Shown: piece by piece, positions 28,279-35,732 of the stretch | Layout: each line of letters opens with the position of its first letter | How positions within the stretch are numbered: the stretch's first letter is position 1 | Assembly (NCBI RefSeq): GCF_021483235.1 | Contig: NZ_JAKEEC010000003.1 | Location: 63,326 to 127,325, forward strand | Length of the DNA stretch: 64,000 nt | Reading direction: 5' to 3' | From: Arthrobacter alkaliphilus | Lineage (GTDB): Bacteria > Actinomycetota > Actinomycetes > Actinomycetales > Micrococcaceae | Position numbers and translations under genes: made by a program | The notes under the pieces: model-generated | Told to the model about the DNA's origin: nothing | Database searches by the model: none | Seen by the model: only the letters and a program-made list of their open reading frames with translations

Positions 28279-28482
28279 ATGAGCGAGAAATTCACTTATG
28301 AAGGCGGTCCCCGTGATAAGGAACGCAGCGAGGGCGAGGTATCGGACTTCCCTGAGATCCACCCGGACGGGGAATACCAGTGGTCCGGTTTGGCGCACGG
28401 CCAGCCTCTAGCCGAGGCACCCGCTGGCGAGTCCGACGACGGCGAGCCCGCGAAAGTCGTCTGGTACCCGAAGACCGACTAG
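28279..28482 (+). CDS. small acidic hypothetical protein, 67 aa
   Basis: The product is 67 residues, acidic and hydrophilic, with no membrane segment. I do not recognise it. The ATG at 28279 begins MSEKFTYEGG; the ribosome binding site is weak. Codon use is normal for the genome (high G+C at third positions), which is the main reason to accept it as a gene. Confidence 0.45.
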   Translation: MSEKFTYEGGPRDKERSEGEVSDFPEIHPDGEYQWSGLAHGQPLAEAPAGESDDGEPAKVVWYPKTD

Positions 28483-28865
28483 CCAACCACGACTTCCGCC
28501 GCCGATAAATCACACTGCACGGAGCCGCATTCTGCTTTAGAAGTGCTTAGAAGTGCTTTGGCGAATTCAAGCAAATGCCGTCGGGATTCACAAAACCGGG
28601 CCTCGAAACCTTGGTATCCATAGCATTTACCAAGATTTTCCCCAGGTCACCGTGAGTCGTCCAACAAGCCGTTGATTTCGGTCGGCGGCGAGAACTACGA
28701 CTTTTCGCATCACCGCCCCGTTGTGGCCGGCGCCGCAGGCCCTTTCGCTGCGAGCCATCACCATCTCAGGGGACTTCGCGCCGTAAGAATTCCAAGAAAC
28801 TGTTCGATAAGTCACACTTTTTCCTCGGGAACCGCTAGCCTCGTCTGAGGACCAAGGGGGCCCGA
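28483..28865. other. gene-free region
   Basis: Nothing recognisable was found in this 383-bp stretch. It has lower G+C than the flanks and a short direct repeat (AGAAGTGCTT twice near 28539-28558). The last 60 bases probably hold the promoter of the next gene. Confidence 0.4.
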
Positions 28866-29258
28866 ATGGAAATCGTATTGACCAGCACAAACGCAACCTT
28901 GAATGTGGACGCGGAAGGCACCTTCCATCTGCGGTGGGCGCCGGGCTCGTCTGTGTCTGGCGCCGACGCCGAAGCCGTCGTCGCAGCCGTCCGGAGCGTC
29001 ACGGGTGGGCGGCTGCAGCCGATGCTCGTCGAGGTGGTGGACGTCAGCATGAGTTTCGAGTCGAGAGCGACGTTGCTGGGAACCCGGTTCGTGTCCGCCG
29101 TCGCGCTGGTGGGTGCCACAGTAGTCGATCGGGTGATGGCCGGGGCCTTGTTGCGTGAGCAGGAGTGTCCGAACGGATACTTTACGTCCGTCGAGGACGC
29201 CAGGGAATGGCTGAATCAGTTGCCGCTTACGGAGTCCCTGGAAGAATCCGTCGCCTAG
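28866..29258 (+). CDS. STAS/SpoIIAA-like hypothetical protein, 130 aa
   Basis: The protein is 130 residues, cytoplasmic, with an alternating beta/alpha pattern (MEIVLTSTNATLNVD, then PMLVEVVDVSMSFESRATLL, then AVALVGATVVDRVMAGALL and a final SVEDAREWLNQL). This is like the STAS/SpoIIAA-like domains that occur singly in Arthrobacter-type genomes. There is no evident catalytic site. It stands alone, with about 380 bp free upstream. Confidence 0.55.
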   Translation: MEIVLTSTNATLNVDAEGTFHLRWAPGSSVSGADAEAVVAAVRSVTGGRLQPMLVEVVDVSMSFESRATLLGTRFVSAVALVGATVVDRVMAGALLREQECPNGYFTSVEDAREWLNQLPLTESLEESVA

Positions 29259-29410
29259 CAAAGGAAATGGCTCACGCATGAAGGCTGACCATCGACGCGA
29301 CTTCCGCGGCACCACACACCCAGCTTGCGTCCAGAGTGGAAACATAAACTCGGCTTATCTGCCTGCCCGATGAAAGGGACAGGCACGGACCGCATGTGGA
29401 AGGACACCGA

Positions 29411-30151
29411 ATGGCAAAGCCCACAACGAAGTCACTGAAAGCCCGTATCGGGATTGGAGCGGCCGCCGTCCTGGCCGCAGGCGCGATGGCCACCGTCGGC
29501 ATCGGCGTAGCCTCAGCCTCACCGTCTGCCCCGGCGCCGTCCGCAACCGCAAGCCCGTCCGCCGGAGCCAAAAAGGGCACGCACGAGGGCGCAGGAAACC
29601 TTGGCGCATTCCTGCGTCTCGACGCGAACAGCCCCCAGGCCGCCGGAGACCGCGCCGCGAAGGCAGCGGCCGAACTGGTGGCCCACCCGAAGGTCTTCTC
29701 CAAGCTTCCGGCCACCCTGCAGGCGGACCTGACGGCGCTCAAGGACGCTGCTCCCGCTGACCGGGTGAAGGACGCCGTCAAAATCAAGACAACGGCCCTC
29801 TCCGGCGGATACGGCGCCGATATCCAGAAGCGCGCCGAGAACCTCCAGAAGGCGGCGACCAGCACCGCCGGTCTGCGGCAGGAACTGCGCACCGCCCTCA
29901 CTTCAGCCAACCCGGGCGCCAGCATGCAGAAGATCGCCGACCAACTGATCAGCCACCCCAAGGTCTTCGCCAAGCTCCCTGCCAACCTGCAGTCGGACCT
30001 GAAGGCCCTCAAGGACGCGGCACCGGCTGACCTGGACACCCAAGCCAACAAGATCAAGGACACCGCGCTGAACGGCGGATACGGTGCCAAGATCCAGAAG
30101 GCAGTCCAGGCGCTCGGGAAGAAGGCCTCCGCCGCTGCACCCGCCGCCTAG
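29411..30151 (+). CDS. secreted protein with two internal repeats
   Basis: The 246-residue product has a signal-peptide-like N-terminus (KARIGIGAAAVLAAGAMATVG) and an Ala/Ser/Pro linker. It then carries two copies of a unit of about 70 residues (about 77-147 and 170-240), each with AHPKVFSKLPATLQADL or SHPKVFAKLPANLQSDL, LKDAAPAD, and GGYGA-IQK. The repeats are helical and charged. I do not recognise a family. GGAAGG precedes the ATG at 29411. It is followed 9 bp on by the phosphatase gene, which may be accidental. Confidence 0.6.
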   Translation: MAKPTTKSLKARIGIGAAAVLAAGAMATVGIGVASASPSAPAPSATASPSAGAKKGTHEGAGNLGAFLRLDANSPQAAGDRAAKAAAELVAHPKVFSKLPATLQADLTALKDAAPADRVKDAVKIKTTALSGGYGADIQKRAENLQKAATSTAGLRQELRTALTSANPGASMQKIADQLISHPKVFAKLPANLQSDLKALKDAAPADLDTQANKIKDTALNGGYGAKIQKAVQALGKKASAAAPAA

Positions 30152-30160
30152 GCTGGGTGG

Positions 30161-30853
30161 ATGGCAACAGTTATTCTCGTGCGGCACGGCCGCACCACAG
30201 CCAATGCCACTGGACTGTTGGCCGGTCGGGCGGACGGCGTCAGCCTGGACCAGGTCGGGCGCGACCAGTCGGCCCTCACCGGAGACCGGCTCGCGGCCGT
30301 TCCCTTGGTCGCGGTGGTGTCGAGCCCTCTTGAGCGATGTCAGCAGACTGCCCAACACATCCTCGACCGACAGGCAGGTGCGCCCTACGCGCCCGTCGAT
30401 CTCGACCTTACCGAGTGTGACTACGGCCGATGGCAGGGCCGTACGCTCAGTGATCTCGCGGCCGAAGATCTGTGGCCGGTTGTGCAGTCCCAGCCATCCG
30501 CCGTCGTCTTTCCTGGAGGTGAATCCATGGCCGCGATGCAGGCCCGGGCGGTCGCGGCGATTCGGCGCCGCGATGCGGCTTTCGAGGCAGAGCACGGGCC
30601 AGGAGCCGTTTGGGCTGCGGTTAGTCATGGCGACATCATCAAGTCAATCCTCGCCGACGCGCTTGGCATGCACCTTGACCTGTTCCAGCGGATTACCGTG
30701 GGCCCCGCTTCGGTATCGATCGTGCGCTACGGCGGTAGTCGGCCAACCGTCTACGCAACCAATACCGAGGCGGGTGATCTGTCGTGGCTGTCGAACGGCA
30801 TTCCCTCTGGCGATGCACCGGTTGGCGGCGGTGCAGGGCAAAAGGCGCCGTGA
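30161..30853 (+). CDS. histidine phosphatase family protein (MSMEG_4193-like)
   Basis: This 230-residue phosphoglycerate-mutase-fold phosphatase has the catalytic LVRHG at residues 6-10, SSPLERCQQTA, and the second histidine in AVSHGD. It is the first gene of a trio (phosphatase, DUF3090, SCO1664-like) that is conserved in actinobacteria, where it often lies near the mycothiol ligase gene mshC. The substrate is not known. Here mshC is not seen downstream. Confidence 0.85.
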   Translation: MATVILVRHGRTTANATGLLAGRADGVSLDQVGRDQSALTGDRLAAVPLVAVVSSPLERCQQTAQHILDRQAGAPYAPVDLDLTECDYGRWQGRTLSDLAAEDLWPVVQSQPSAVVFPGGESMAAMQARAVAAIRRRDAAFEAEHGPGAVWAAVSHGDIIKSILADALGMHLDLFQRITVGPASVSIVRYGGSRPTVYATNTEAGDLSWLSNGIPSGDAPVGGGAGQKAP

Positions 30854-30877
30854 ACCTCATGCGCCTAGAATACTGAC

Positions 30878-31432
30878 ATGCCTACACGTGTTCACGAATT
30901 TGACTGGCCTGACCGGGTCGTCGTTGGCACCATTGGCCTTCCGGGGGCGCGAACGTTCTACCTGCAAGTACGCGCCGGCACGCAGATCGTGAGTGTTGCC
31001 CTGGAGAAACAGCAGTCGGCGCTGCTGGCGGAGAAGATCGACGAAATTCTCGATCAGCTCATCACCGTCGAGGGTAACCCCTTCAGCGTTCCCACGGGTA
31101 CCCCTGACGAACTTGTCGACAATGACGGGCTTGAGGCCGTTCAGGAGCAGTTCCGCGCCGGCGCCATGGGACTTGGCTGGGACCCTACCACGGCCCAGAT
31201 CGTCATTGAGGCGTACCCCATCGTCATTGTTGATGATGACGACAACGACGCTGCTCTTGACCAGGACGGCGCTGAAGCGGCCGAAATGCTGCTTGTGCGC
31301 ATGCCGGTCGGCACCGCCCGCGCGTTCGCCAAGCGCACCCGTGAGGTCGTGGGCGCCGGGCGCCCGATCTGTCCGCTCTGCGGCAACCCCATCGACGCCG
31401 ACGGACACACCTGCACAATTCCCGAGGCCTGA
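30878..31432 (+). CDS. DUF3090 family protein
   Basis: The 184-residue protein starts with PTRVHEFDWPDRVVVGTIG, typical of DUF3090, and ends in a likely zinc knuckle CPLCGNPIDADGHTC. Acidic stretches (DDDDNDAALDQDGAEAAEM) lie in the middle. The stop overlaps the next start as TGATG, so the two proteins are translationally coupled. Its role is unknown; the fixed association with a phosphatase and a kinase-like protein suggests a common pathway. Confidence 0.85.
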   Translation: MPTRVHEFDWPDRVVVGTIGLPGARTFYLQVRAGTQIVSVALEKQQSALLAEKIDEILDQLITVEGNPFSVPTGTPDELVDNDGLEAVQEQFRAGAMGLGWDPTTAQIVIEAYPIVIVDDDDNDAALDQDGAEAAEMLLVRMPVGTARAFAKRTREVVGAGRPICPLCGNPIDADGHTCTIPEA

Positions 31433-32199
31433 TGCCGACGCCGGAGCTAATGACCGCCGAATTGAAGCTCACCGGCCGCATCACGACGGCTTCGAACGCT
31501 ACATTTCTGGGCAGCATCGGGGACGTGGCGGTTGTTTACAAGCCGATAGCAGGCGAAGCTCCGCTGTGGGATTTTCCCCACGGCACCCTGGCGCACCGCG
31601 AAATGGCCGCCTACATGGTCTCGCAGGCCTTCGGCTGGGATATCGTGCCGCAGACCTGGCTGCGCGACGGTCCGATGGGCGAAGGCATGGTGCAGCTGTG
31701 GCAGGAGCAAGACTTCGGCCAAAACGCCGTGGACCTGGTGGCGACGGACCACCTGCCGGAGACGGGCTGGAAGCACGTTCTCGAGGGCAAGGATGAGACC
31801 GGACGGATGGTCACCCTCATCCACGAAGACTCGCCGGCGCTCAGGCGCATGGCGGTGTTCGACGCCGTCGTCAACAACGCCGACCGCAAAGGCGACCACA
31901 TCCTTGCCATGGCGAACGGACACCGGCATGGCGTGGACCATGGGCTCACTTTTCACCGTGACCACAAGCTGCGCACGGTGCTGTGGGGATGGTTGGGAGA
32001 CCCCCTGAGTGCCGATGAACGCGACGGCCTCGATCGTGTCAGCGAAGAACTGCACGGCGGGCTCGGCCGAGGTCTTGCGGAATCGCTCAGCGGCGAGGAG
32101 ATCGACTCGCTCGCCGCGCGCTGCGCCCGGTTGCGCTTGGCAGGGCGGTTTCCGGCTCCGAGCGGCGGGATGCCGGCGGTGCCTTGGCCGCTGTTCTGA
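31432..32199 (+). CDS. SCO1664 family kinase-like protein
   Basis: This 255-residue protein has a PI3/4-kinase-like fold signature: VYKPIAGEAPLWDFP near the N-terminus, the catalytic-loop-like NNADRKGDHIL, and GVDHGLTFH in place of a DFG-type motif. It is the third gene of the conserved trio, coupled to DUF3090. The substrate is unknown. It ends 13 bp before the stop codon of a convergent open frame that survives only as a 3' remnant. Confidence 0.83.
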   Translation: MPTPELMTAELKLTGRITTASNATFLGSIGDVAVVYKPIAGEAPLWDFPHGTLAHREMAAYMVSQAFGWDIVPQTWLRDGPMGEGMVQLWQEQDFGQNAVDLVATDHLPETGWKHVLEGKDETGRMVTLIHEDSPALRRMAVFDAVVNNADRKGDHILAMANGHRHGVDHGLTFHRDHKLRTVLWGWLGDPLSADERDGLDRVSEELHGGLGRGLAESLSGEEIDSLAARCARLRLAGRFPAPSGGMPAVPWPLF

Positions 32200-32211
32200 G
32201 TCGGCGATGTC

Positions 32212-32290
32212 CTAAGCACCGTCGGCTAGCTCTTTGAGCCGCAGACGCCGGTCTTCCCACTGAGCGGGTGCGAGGTCTGGAATGTTAGGC
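32212..32290 (-). pseudogene. 3' remnant of a lost convergent gene (tentative)
   Basis: On the minus strand, an open frame ending at TAG (32212-32214) reads NIPDLAPAQWEDRRLRLKEL then ADGA, which looks like a natural protein C-terminus, 13 bp from the convergent SCO1664-like stop. No start or body is present: the frame runs upstream into the coding region of the DUF cassette in another frame. I infer the gene was cut when the accessory region was formed. I do not recognise the family. Confidence 0.3.
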
Positions 32291-32338
32291 GCGGATGGGC
32301 GCCTCCCGCCCGAGCCACGGCTGGTCCCGGCAGGAAGG

Positions 32339-33091
32339 CTAGGGCTGGACCATCCGTTGGTCGGTGTTCGTGTAGCTAATCGAGTCTGCCGTGGCGCCGA
32401 CGAGGCCCATGGTGACCCTGAGGAGGCCGGGCGCGACGTCGTCGAGCGGTGGGGGCGTGTCGGTGCCGAGCGCCAGGCTGCGCCCGTCGGAGGTCGTCCC
32501 GGTGACGGACCCCAGGTAGACGCTCACATGCCCGCTGAGCACCATCTTGTCGGCCGACGTGACGAGGCCGGGGCCGTTGGGCTGCCGCACGGTGAGGGTA
32601 AACCCGTTGATGGTGATCGAGTCGGCCGTGATCTTGAGGGCACGCTGGCCGCTGCCGTCGGCGGTCGGCACGGTCACTATGCTTACCGAGCTGAGGCCCG
32701 TGAAAGACATGTTCTGGGAGCCCATCGAGGCCGGCGTCTTGGTGAAGACCGTCGTCCCGCTGTCCGGGGACGCCGCCACCGGGGCGGTGGATGTCGGATT
32801 CGGTGTCGCGGTCGGGCTCGCCGTAGGGCTCACACCCGGGACCGCCGGGGCGATGGGGCTGGCCCCGAGGTCCGGCAGCTGGGTGCCGGGCACCGTGGGG
32901 AGCGGCCCGGGGCCCGGTCCCTGGGTGGGAGATCCCGGCCCCGGCGTCGAGGTCGGGCAGGAGACGAGGACCGGCACGCACAGCTCAGTCGGGGCGCTCT
33001 CAGGGGCCCGCGCAGCTCCGAGGGTGAAGGGCAGCACGAGGACCGAGCCCGTCATGACGGCGGCCACGGCGCGGATGCGGCGTACGTTCAC
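32339..33091 (-). CDS. secreted proline-rich hypothetical protein of the DUF6230/DUF6114 cassette
   Basis: The 250-residue product has a signal peptide (RIRAVAAVMTGSVLVLPFTLGAARA), a Pro/Thr/Ser/Gly-rich linker (about residues 40-110) and a beta-rich C-terminal domain repeating phrases such as KITADSITINGFTLTV. The GTG start at 33091 overlaps the upstream DUF6114 stop as GTGA; the frame further upstream lies in that gene and is not used. It is the last gene of a three-gene unit exporting or anchoring surface proteins. The function is unknown. Confidence 0.7.
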   Translation of the reverse strand: MNVRRIRAVAAVMTGSVLVLPFTLGAARAPESAPTELCVPVLVSCPTSTPGPGSPTQGPGPGPLPTVPGTQLPDLGASPIAPAVPGVSPTASPTATPNPTSTAPVAASPDSGTTVFTKTPASMGSQNMSFTGLSSVSIVTVPTADGSGQRALKITADSITINGFTLTVRQPNGPGLVTSADKMVLSGHVSVYLGSVTGTTSDGRSLALGTDTPPPLDDVAPGLLRVTMGLVGATADSISYTNTDQRMVQP

Positions 33092-33534
33092 TCCGCCCTC
33101 TTTCCTCGCTTGGCCCCCGGGCCCATCCATGCGACGACCAGGACACCCCCGGCCCCGGCGAGGAGCATGCCGATGATGAAGCCGCCCATGTTCACGCCGA
33201 CGAGGGAGTAGATGGCCACCACGAGCGTGAGGATTCCGTAGAACACGTGGTGGGCGGGCATGGTGATCGACAGGATTCCCAGCAGTACCAGCGCGATCGG
33301 GATGACGGTGGCCTGGAGCCCTTCGATCCCGAGCTGAATGTGCAGGTGGCCGAGATCGAGCTGCCCGGAGAAGAACATCTCCACCCCACCGAAGGCGGCC
33401 AGCAGGCCGCCGACGAACGGCCGCCCTCGGCGCCAGTCCCGGAACGCGGCGGCCTGTCCGGGCATCGCCTCGCTCCGCGACTGAACGGGCACGCCGTCCT
33501 CCGTGGTTGTCGACGCGCGGGCGCTCAGAAACAT
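33088..33534 (-). CDS. DUF6114 domain membrane protein
   Basis: The 148-residue protein has four membrane helices (about residues 45-60, 72-95, 98-118 and 120-140) and begins its domain with DWRRGRPFVGGLLAAFGGVEM, characteristic of the DUF6114 family of streptomycetes and relatives. The start overlaps the DUF6230 gene end by 10 bp; a later start in the N-terminal hydrophilic stretch is possible. It is coupled on both sides within the cassette. Confidence 0.75.
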   Translation of the reverse strand: MFLSARASTTTEDGVPVQSRSEAMPGQAAAFRDWRRGRPFVGGLLAAFGGVEMFFSGQLDLGHLHIQLGIEGLQATVIPIALVLLGILSITMPAHHVFYGILTLVVAIYSLVGVNMGGFIIGMLLAGAGGVLVVAWMGPGAKRGKRAE

Positions 33535-34139
33535 CCCTTGGACCCATCTGTAAGGTCCATGCTCATCCCCGTCAGGGTGAACACCGAGGCCTGCGTGCTC
33601 CAGGCTGTCTGCTGCAGGTTCGTGATCGAGATGCTGCCGGAGTCCTGAGCGAAGTCACCGGCGGAACCCTTCGCCGCGGTGTTGACCGTCGAGGCGTCCA
33701 CGCCGATGCGAATGTTGCTGAAAGCAGCATCTCCCTTGAGCCCGGTCATCCCGATCTGCAGGTCGGAGGCCGTGGCGGGGTTGCCGCCGCCGCCGGCTTT
33801 AATGAGCACGCCCACCTTGCCCAGCGGAGTCTCCGTGACTACGGCCTGGCAGAGGTCGGAGAGGGTGGCGCTCTTGATGTTGGCGATCGCCACCGGGTGC
33901 TCCTTGCCTTCGGTGTCCTTGGCGACGCCGGCGTACTGGGAGAACCCGGTTCCGTCGAGCTTGGAGGCACCGATCTGGAACTGGCTGCCGGACACTGCGA
34001 AGGAGACGGGCACCGCTCCCTCGGCGACGCCGCCCATCAGGAGTGAGGCGACGAGGGCCGAGGGCACGGCGACGAGGATGATGCGGCCTGCGTGGGATGC
34101 GCGCATCTTGCGGACACGCTGAGAGATGGGGAACTTCAT
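33525..34139 (-). CDS. DUF6230 family exported protein
   Basis: The 204-residue protein has an N-terminal basic region and a membrane or signal segment (HAGRIILVAVPSALVASLLMGG), then an extracytoplasmic beta-rich domain beginning VPVSFAVSGSQFQIGASKL. DUF6230 and DUF6114 genes are typical neighbours in other actinobacteria. The ATG at 34139 has CAGGAGGATC upstream. It is the first gene of the cassette, divergent from a TetR gene with a clear operator between. Confidence 0.77.
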   Translation of the reverse strand: MKFPISQRVRKMRASHAGRIILVAVPSALVASLLMGGVAEGAVPVSFAVSGSQFQIGASKLDGTGFSQYAGVAKDTEGKEHPVAIANIKSATLSDLCQAVVTETPLGKVGVLIKAGGGGNPATASDLQIGMTGLKGDAAFSNIRIGVDASTVNTAAKGSAGDFAQDSGSISITNLQQTAWSTQASVFTLTGMSMDLTDGSKGCF

Positions 34140-34203
34140 TGATCCTCCTGGAACAGGGCCCGCCCTGAGCAGCGGGAACTCGGTTCGAAGATATCGAGCT
34201 TGT

Positions 34204-34218
34204 TGACTGTTAGTCAAT
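34204..34218. promoter_or_regulatory. probable TetR operator
   Basis: The perfect dyad TTGACT-GTT-AGTCAA lies between the divergent DUF6230 and TetR genes, 64 and 43 bp from their starts. Size and position fit a TetR dimer site controlling both directions. Confidence 0.65.
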
Positions 34219-34261
34219 AGCGGTCCGACGTAAAGTCCTGCCGATCAGTAAACTTTCTGGT

Positions 34262-34861
34262 GTGTCCGAACCGCAGCGCGCCCGCCTCAGCCCCCAAGAC
34301 CGAAGGGCGCAGCTCGTGGCGGCCGGAGTCAACTTCCTGACCGACCACGCGCTAGACGAACTGACCATGGACGAGCTCGCCCGCCGGGCAGGCGTCTCAC
34401 GCCCGCTGGTGTTCCACTACTTCGAGACCCGACAGGGTATGCACCGCGCCGTGGTCACGACGGCGCGGGACAGCCTGCTCCTCGCCAGCGTTCCCCGCCA
34501 AGACCTCGCGCCGCGCGAGCGGATCCGGGACACGCTGCTGAGGATCACCATGTTCGTGCAGGAGCACAGTGGAACTTTCTACTCGTTGGTCAGGGGCGCT
34601 GCGAGCGGCGACCCCGCGGTGCGGAGGATCGTAGACGAGTCACGGGACCTGAACGCCGGTCGCTTGTACGATTCCTTCATTGAACTTGGCCTGGCGGACA
34701 CCACGCTGCTGCGCGTCGCCCTGCGGTCCTGGGTCGCGTTCGCCGAGGAGACCCTGATCAGCCTGGCGATCGAGCGGGAGACGAGCGCCGATGACGTCGT
34801 CCGGTTCCTGGAGGCGTCCCTGCACGGCATGGTCAACTCCGTCTACGACCAGCGGCTCTGA
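34262..34861 (+). CDS. TetR family transcriptional regulator
   Basis: This 199-residue regulator has an N-terminal HTH (about 12-60) with TMDELARRAGVSRPLVFHYF and a C-terminal helical ligand domain. The start is a GTG at 34262. It is divergent from the DUF6230/DUF6114 cassette, with a TTGACT-N3-AGTCAA dyad between, so it is probably the repressor of the cassette and of itself. Confidence 0.85.
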   Translation: MSEPQRARLSPQDRRAQLVAAGVNFLTDHALDELTMDELARRAGVSRPLVFHYFETRQGMHRAVVTTARDSLLLASVPRQDLAPRERIRDTLLRITMFVQEHSGTFYSLVRGAASGDPAVRRIVDESRDLNAGRLYDSFIELGLADTTLLRVALRSWVAFAEETLISLAIERETSADDVVRFLEASLHGMVNSVYDQRL

Positions 34862-35060
34862 GGGCCGGGCATGAGGTTGCCACGTTCCAACCTCGATGTG
34901 TGTGACCGCAAGCCGATCCGCTAACGGACTGGTCATCTGCGCTCGCCAGGTGCCAGACTGAGTCTCATGTTCCGCAGACCTCGTGACGCCGACCTATCTA
35001 GGCGGCGGTGACCTACCCGTAATCCCGCGGGATGGACGCTGCCGCAGAATGGAGCGTCAT

Positions 35061-35393
35061 ATGTCCCGTACCGAGAAGACCCAGCCGTTGCGTATCCGCC
35101 TGTGGGACGGCACTCTGCACCGCATTGCTGTCCACGATCACCGGGACGGCATCTGCGACCTGCCCGCCACCGTCCTCGAAGACCTGGAACGGGTCGAGGA
35201 CTCGGGTAGCTCCACGGGCCGGGGATCCTGCCACTGGGAACTCCAGTACACCGGAACAAGCACATGCTGCTGCCCGCTGTGCCATGACGCAGACGGTCTG
35301 CGCGATGAACGGCGGGCCGACCGTCATCGGAACCGCCGCGAACTGGCCGGGCTGCTGAAGCTGACCCGCCAGGGCTGGCGCGAACTCGACTGA
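35061..35393 (+). CDS. hypothetical protein, 110 aa
   Basis: The product is a soluble 110-residue protein with a cysteine cluster TCCCPLCH at about residues 68-75, possibly metal-binding, and a basic C-terminal half (DERRADRHRNRRE). I do not recognise it. GGAG lies seven bases before the ATG at 35061; an open frame to 34983 has no support. It is part of the accessory region and has no obvious operon partner. Confidence 0.5.
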   Translation: MSRTEKTQPLRIRLWDGTLHRIAVHDHRDGICDLPATVLEDLERVEDSGSSTGRGSCHWELQYTGTSTCCCPLCHDADGLRDERRADRHRNRRELAGLLKLTRQGWRELD

Positions 35394-35484
35394 AGGGGCC
35401 AGCCCGAAATTAGTCGCCGGACTGCGGCACCGAGCTAAGCGCTTCCCCTTGCTGCGATGCGCCCCGGGGTGGTTGGCTGAGCGC

Positions 35485-35688
35485 ATGACGAATACCGAAC
35501 CCACCCCGGACCAGCCGTTGGACGAACACCTCGAGGAAGACATCTCCACCGAGACCGATACTCCCGATAAGGAACAGCCGGACTTTGCACCCGGGCAGAC
35601 CAACGCTGGCCAGCAGGTCGGAGGTCTGATGGGCGCAATTCAGGACCCCGAGGATGAGCACCGGGAAAAGGGGAACAATCCGATCTGA
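35485..35688 (+). CDS. small acidic hypothetical protein, 67 aa
   Basis: The product is a very acidic, proline-containing 67-residue protein without membrane segments (EPTPDQPLDEHLEEDI, then QTNAGQQVGGLMGAIQ). It is likely disordered. I do not know a function. The start at 35485 was chosen because it follows a GGTTGGCTGAG stretch, a weak binding site. Confidence 0.45.
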   Translation: MTNTEPTPDQPLDEHLEEDISTETDTPDKEQPDFAPGQTNAGQQVGGLMGAIQDPEDEHREKGNNPI

Positions 35689-35732
35689 GCCAGACGCATT
35701 CCGAATTGCCGTTTGATTGTTAGGCTCGGGGC

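Noticed and set aside
32339..33547. One 402-codon minus frame reading through the DUF6114 gene
   Set aside because: The upstream 150 codons are out of frame with the DUF6114 membrane protein and read as arginine/glycine-rich shadow; the GTG at 33091 that overlaps the DUF6114 stop is the likely start.
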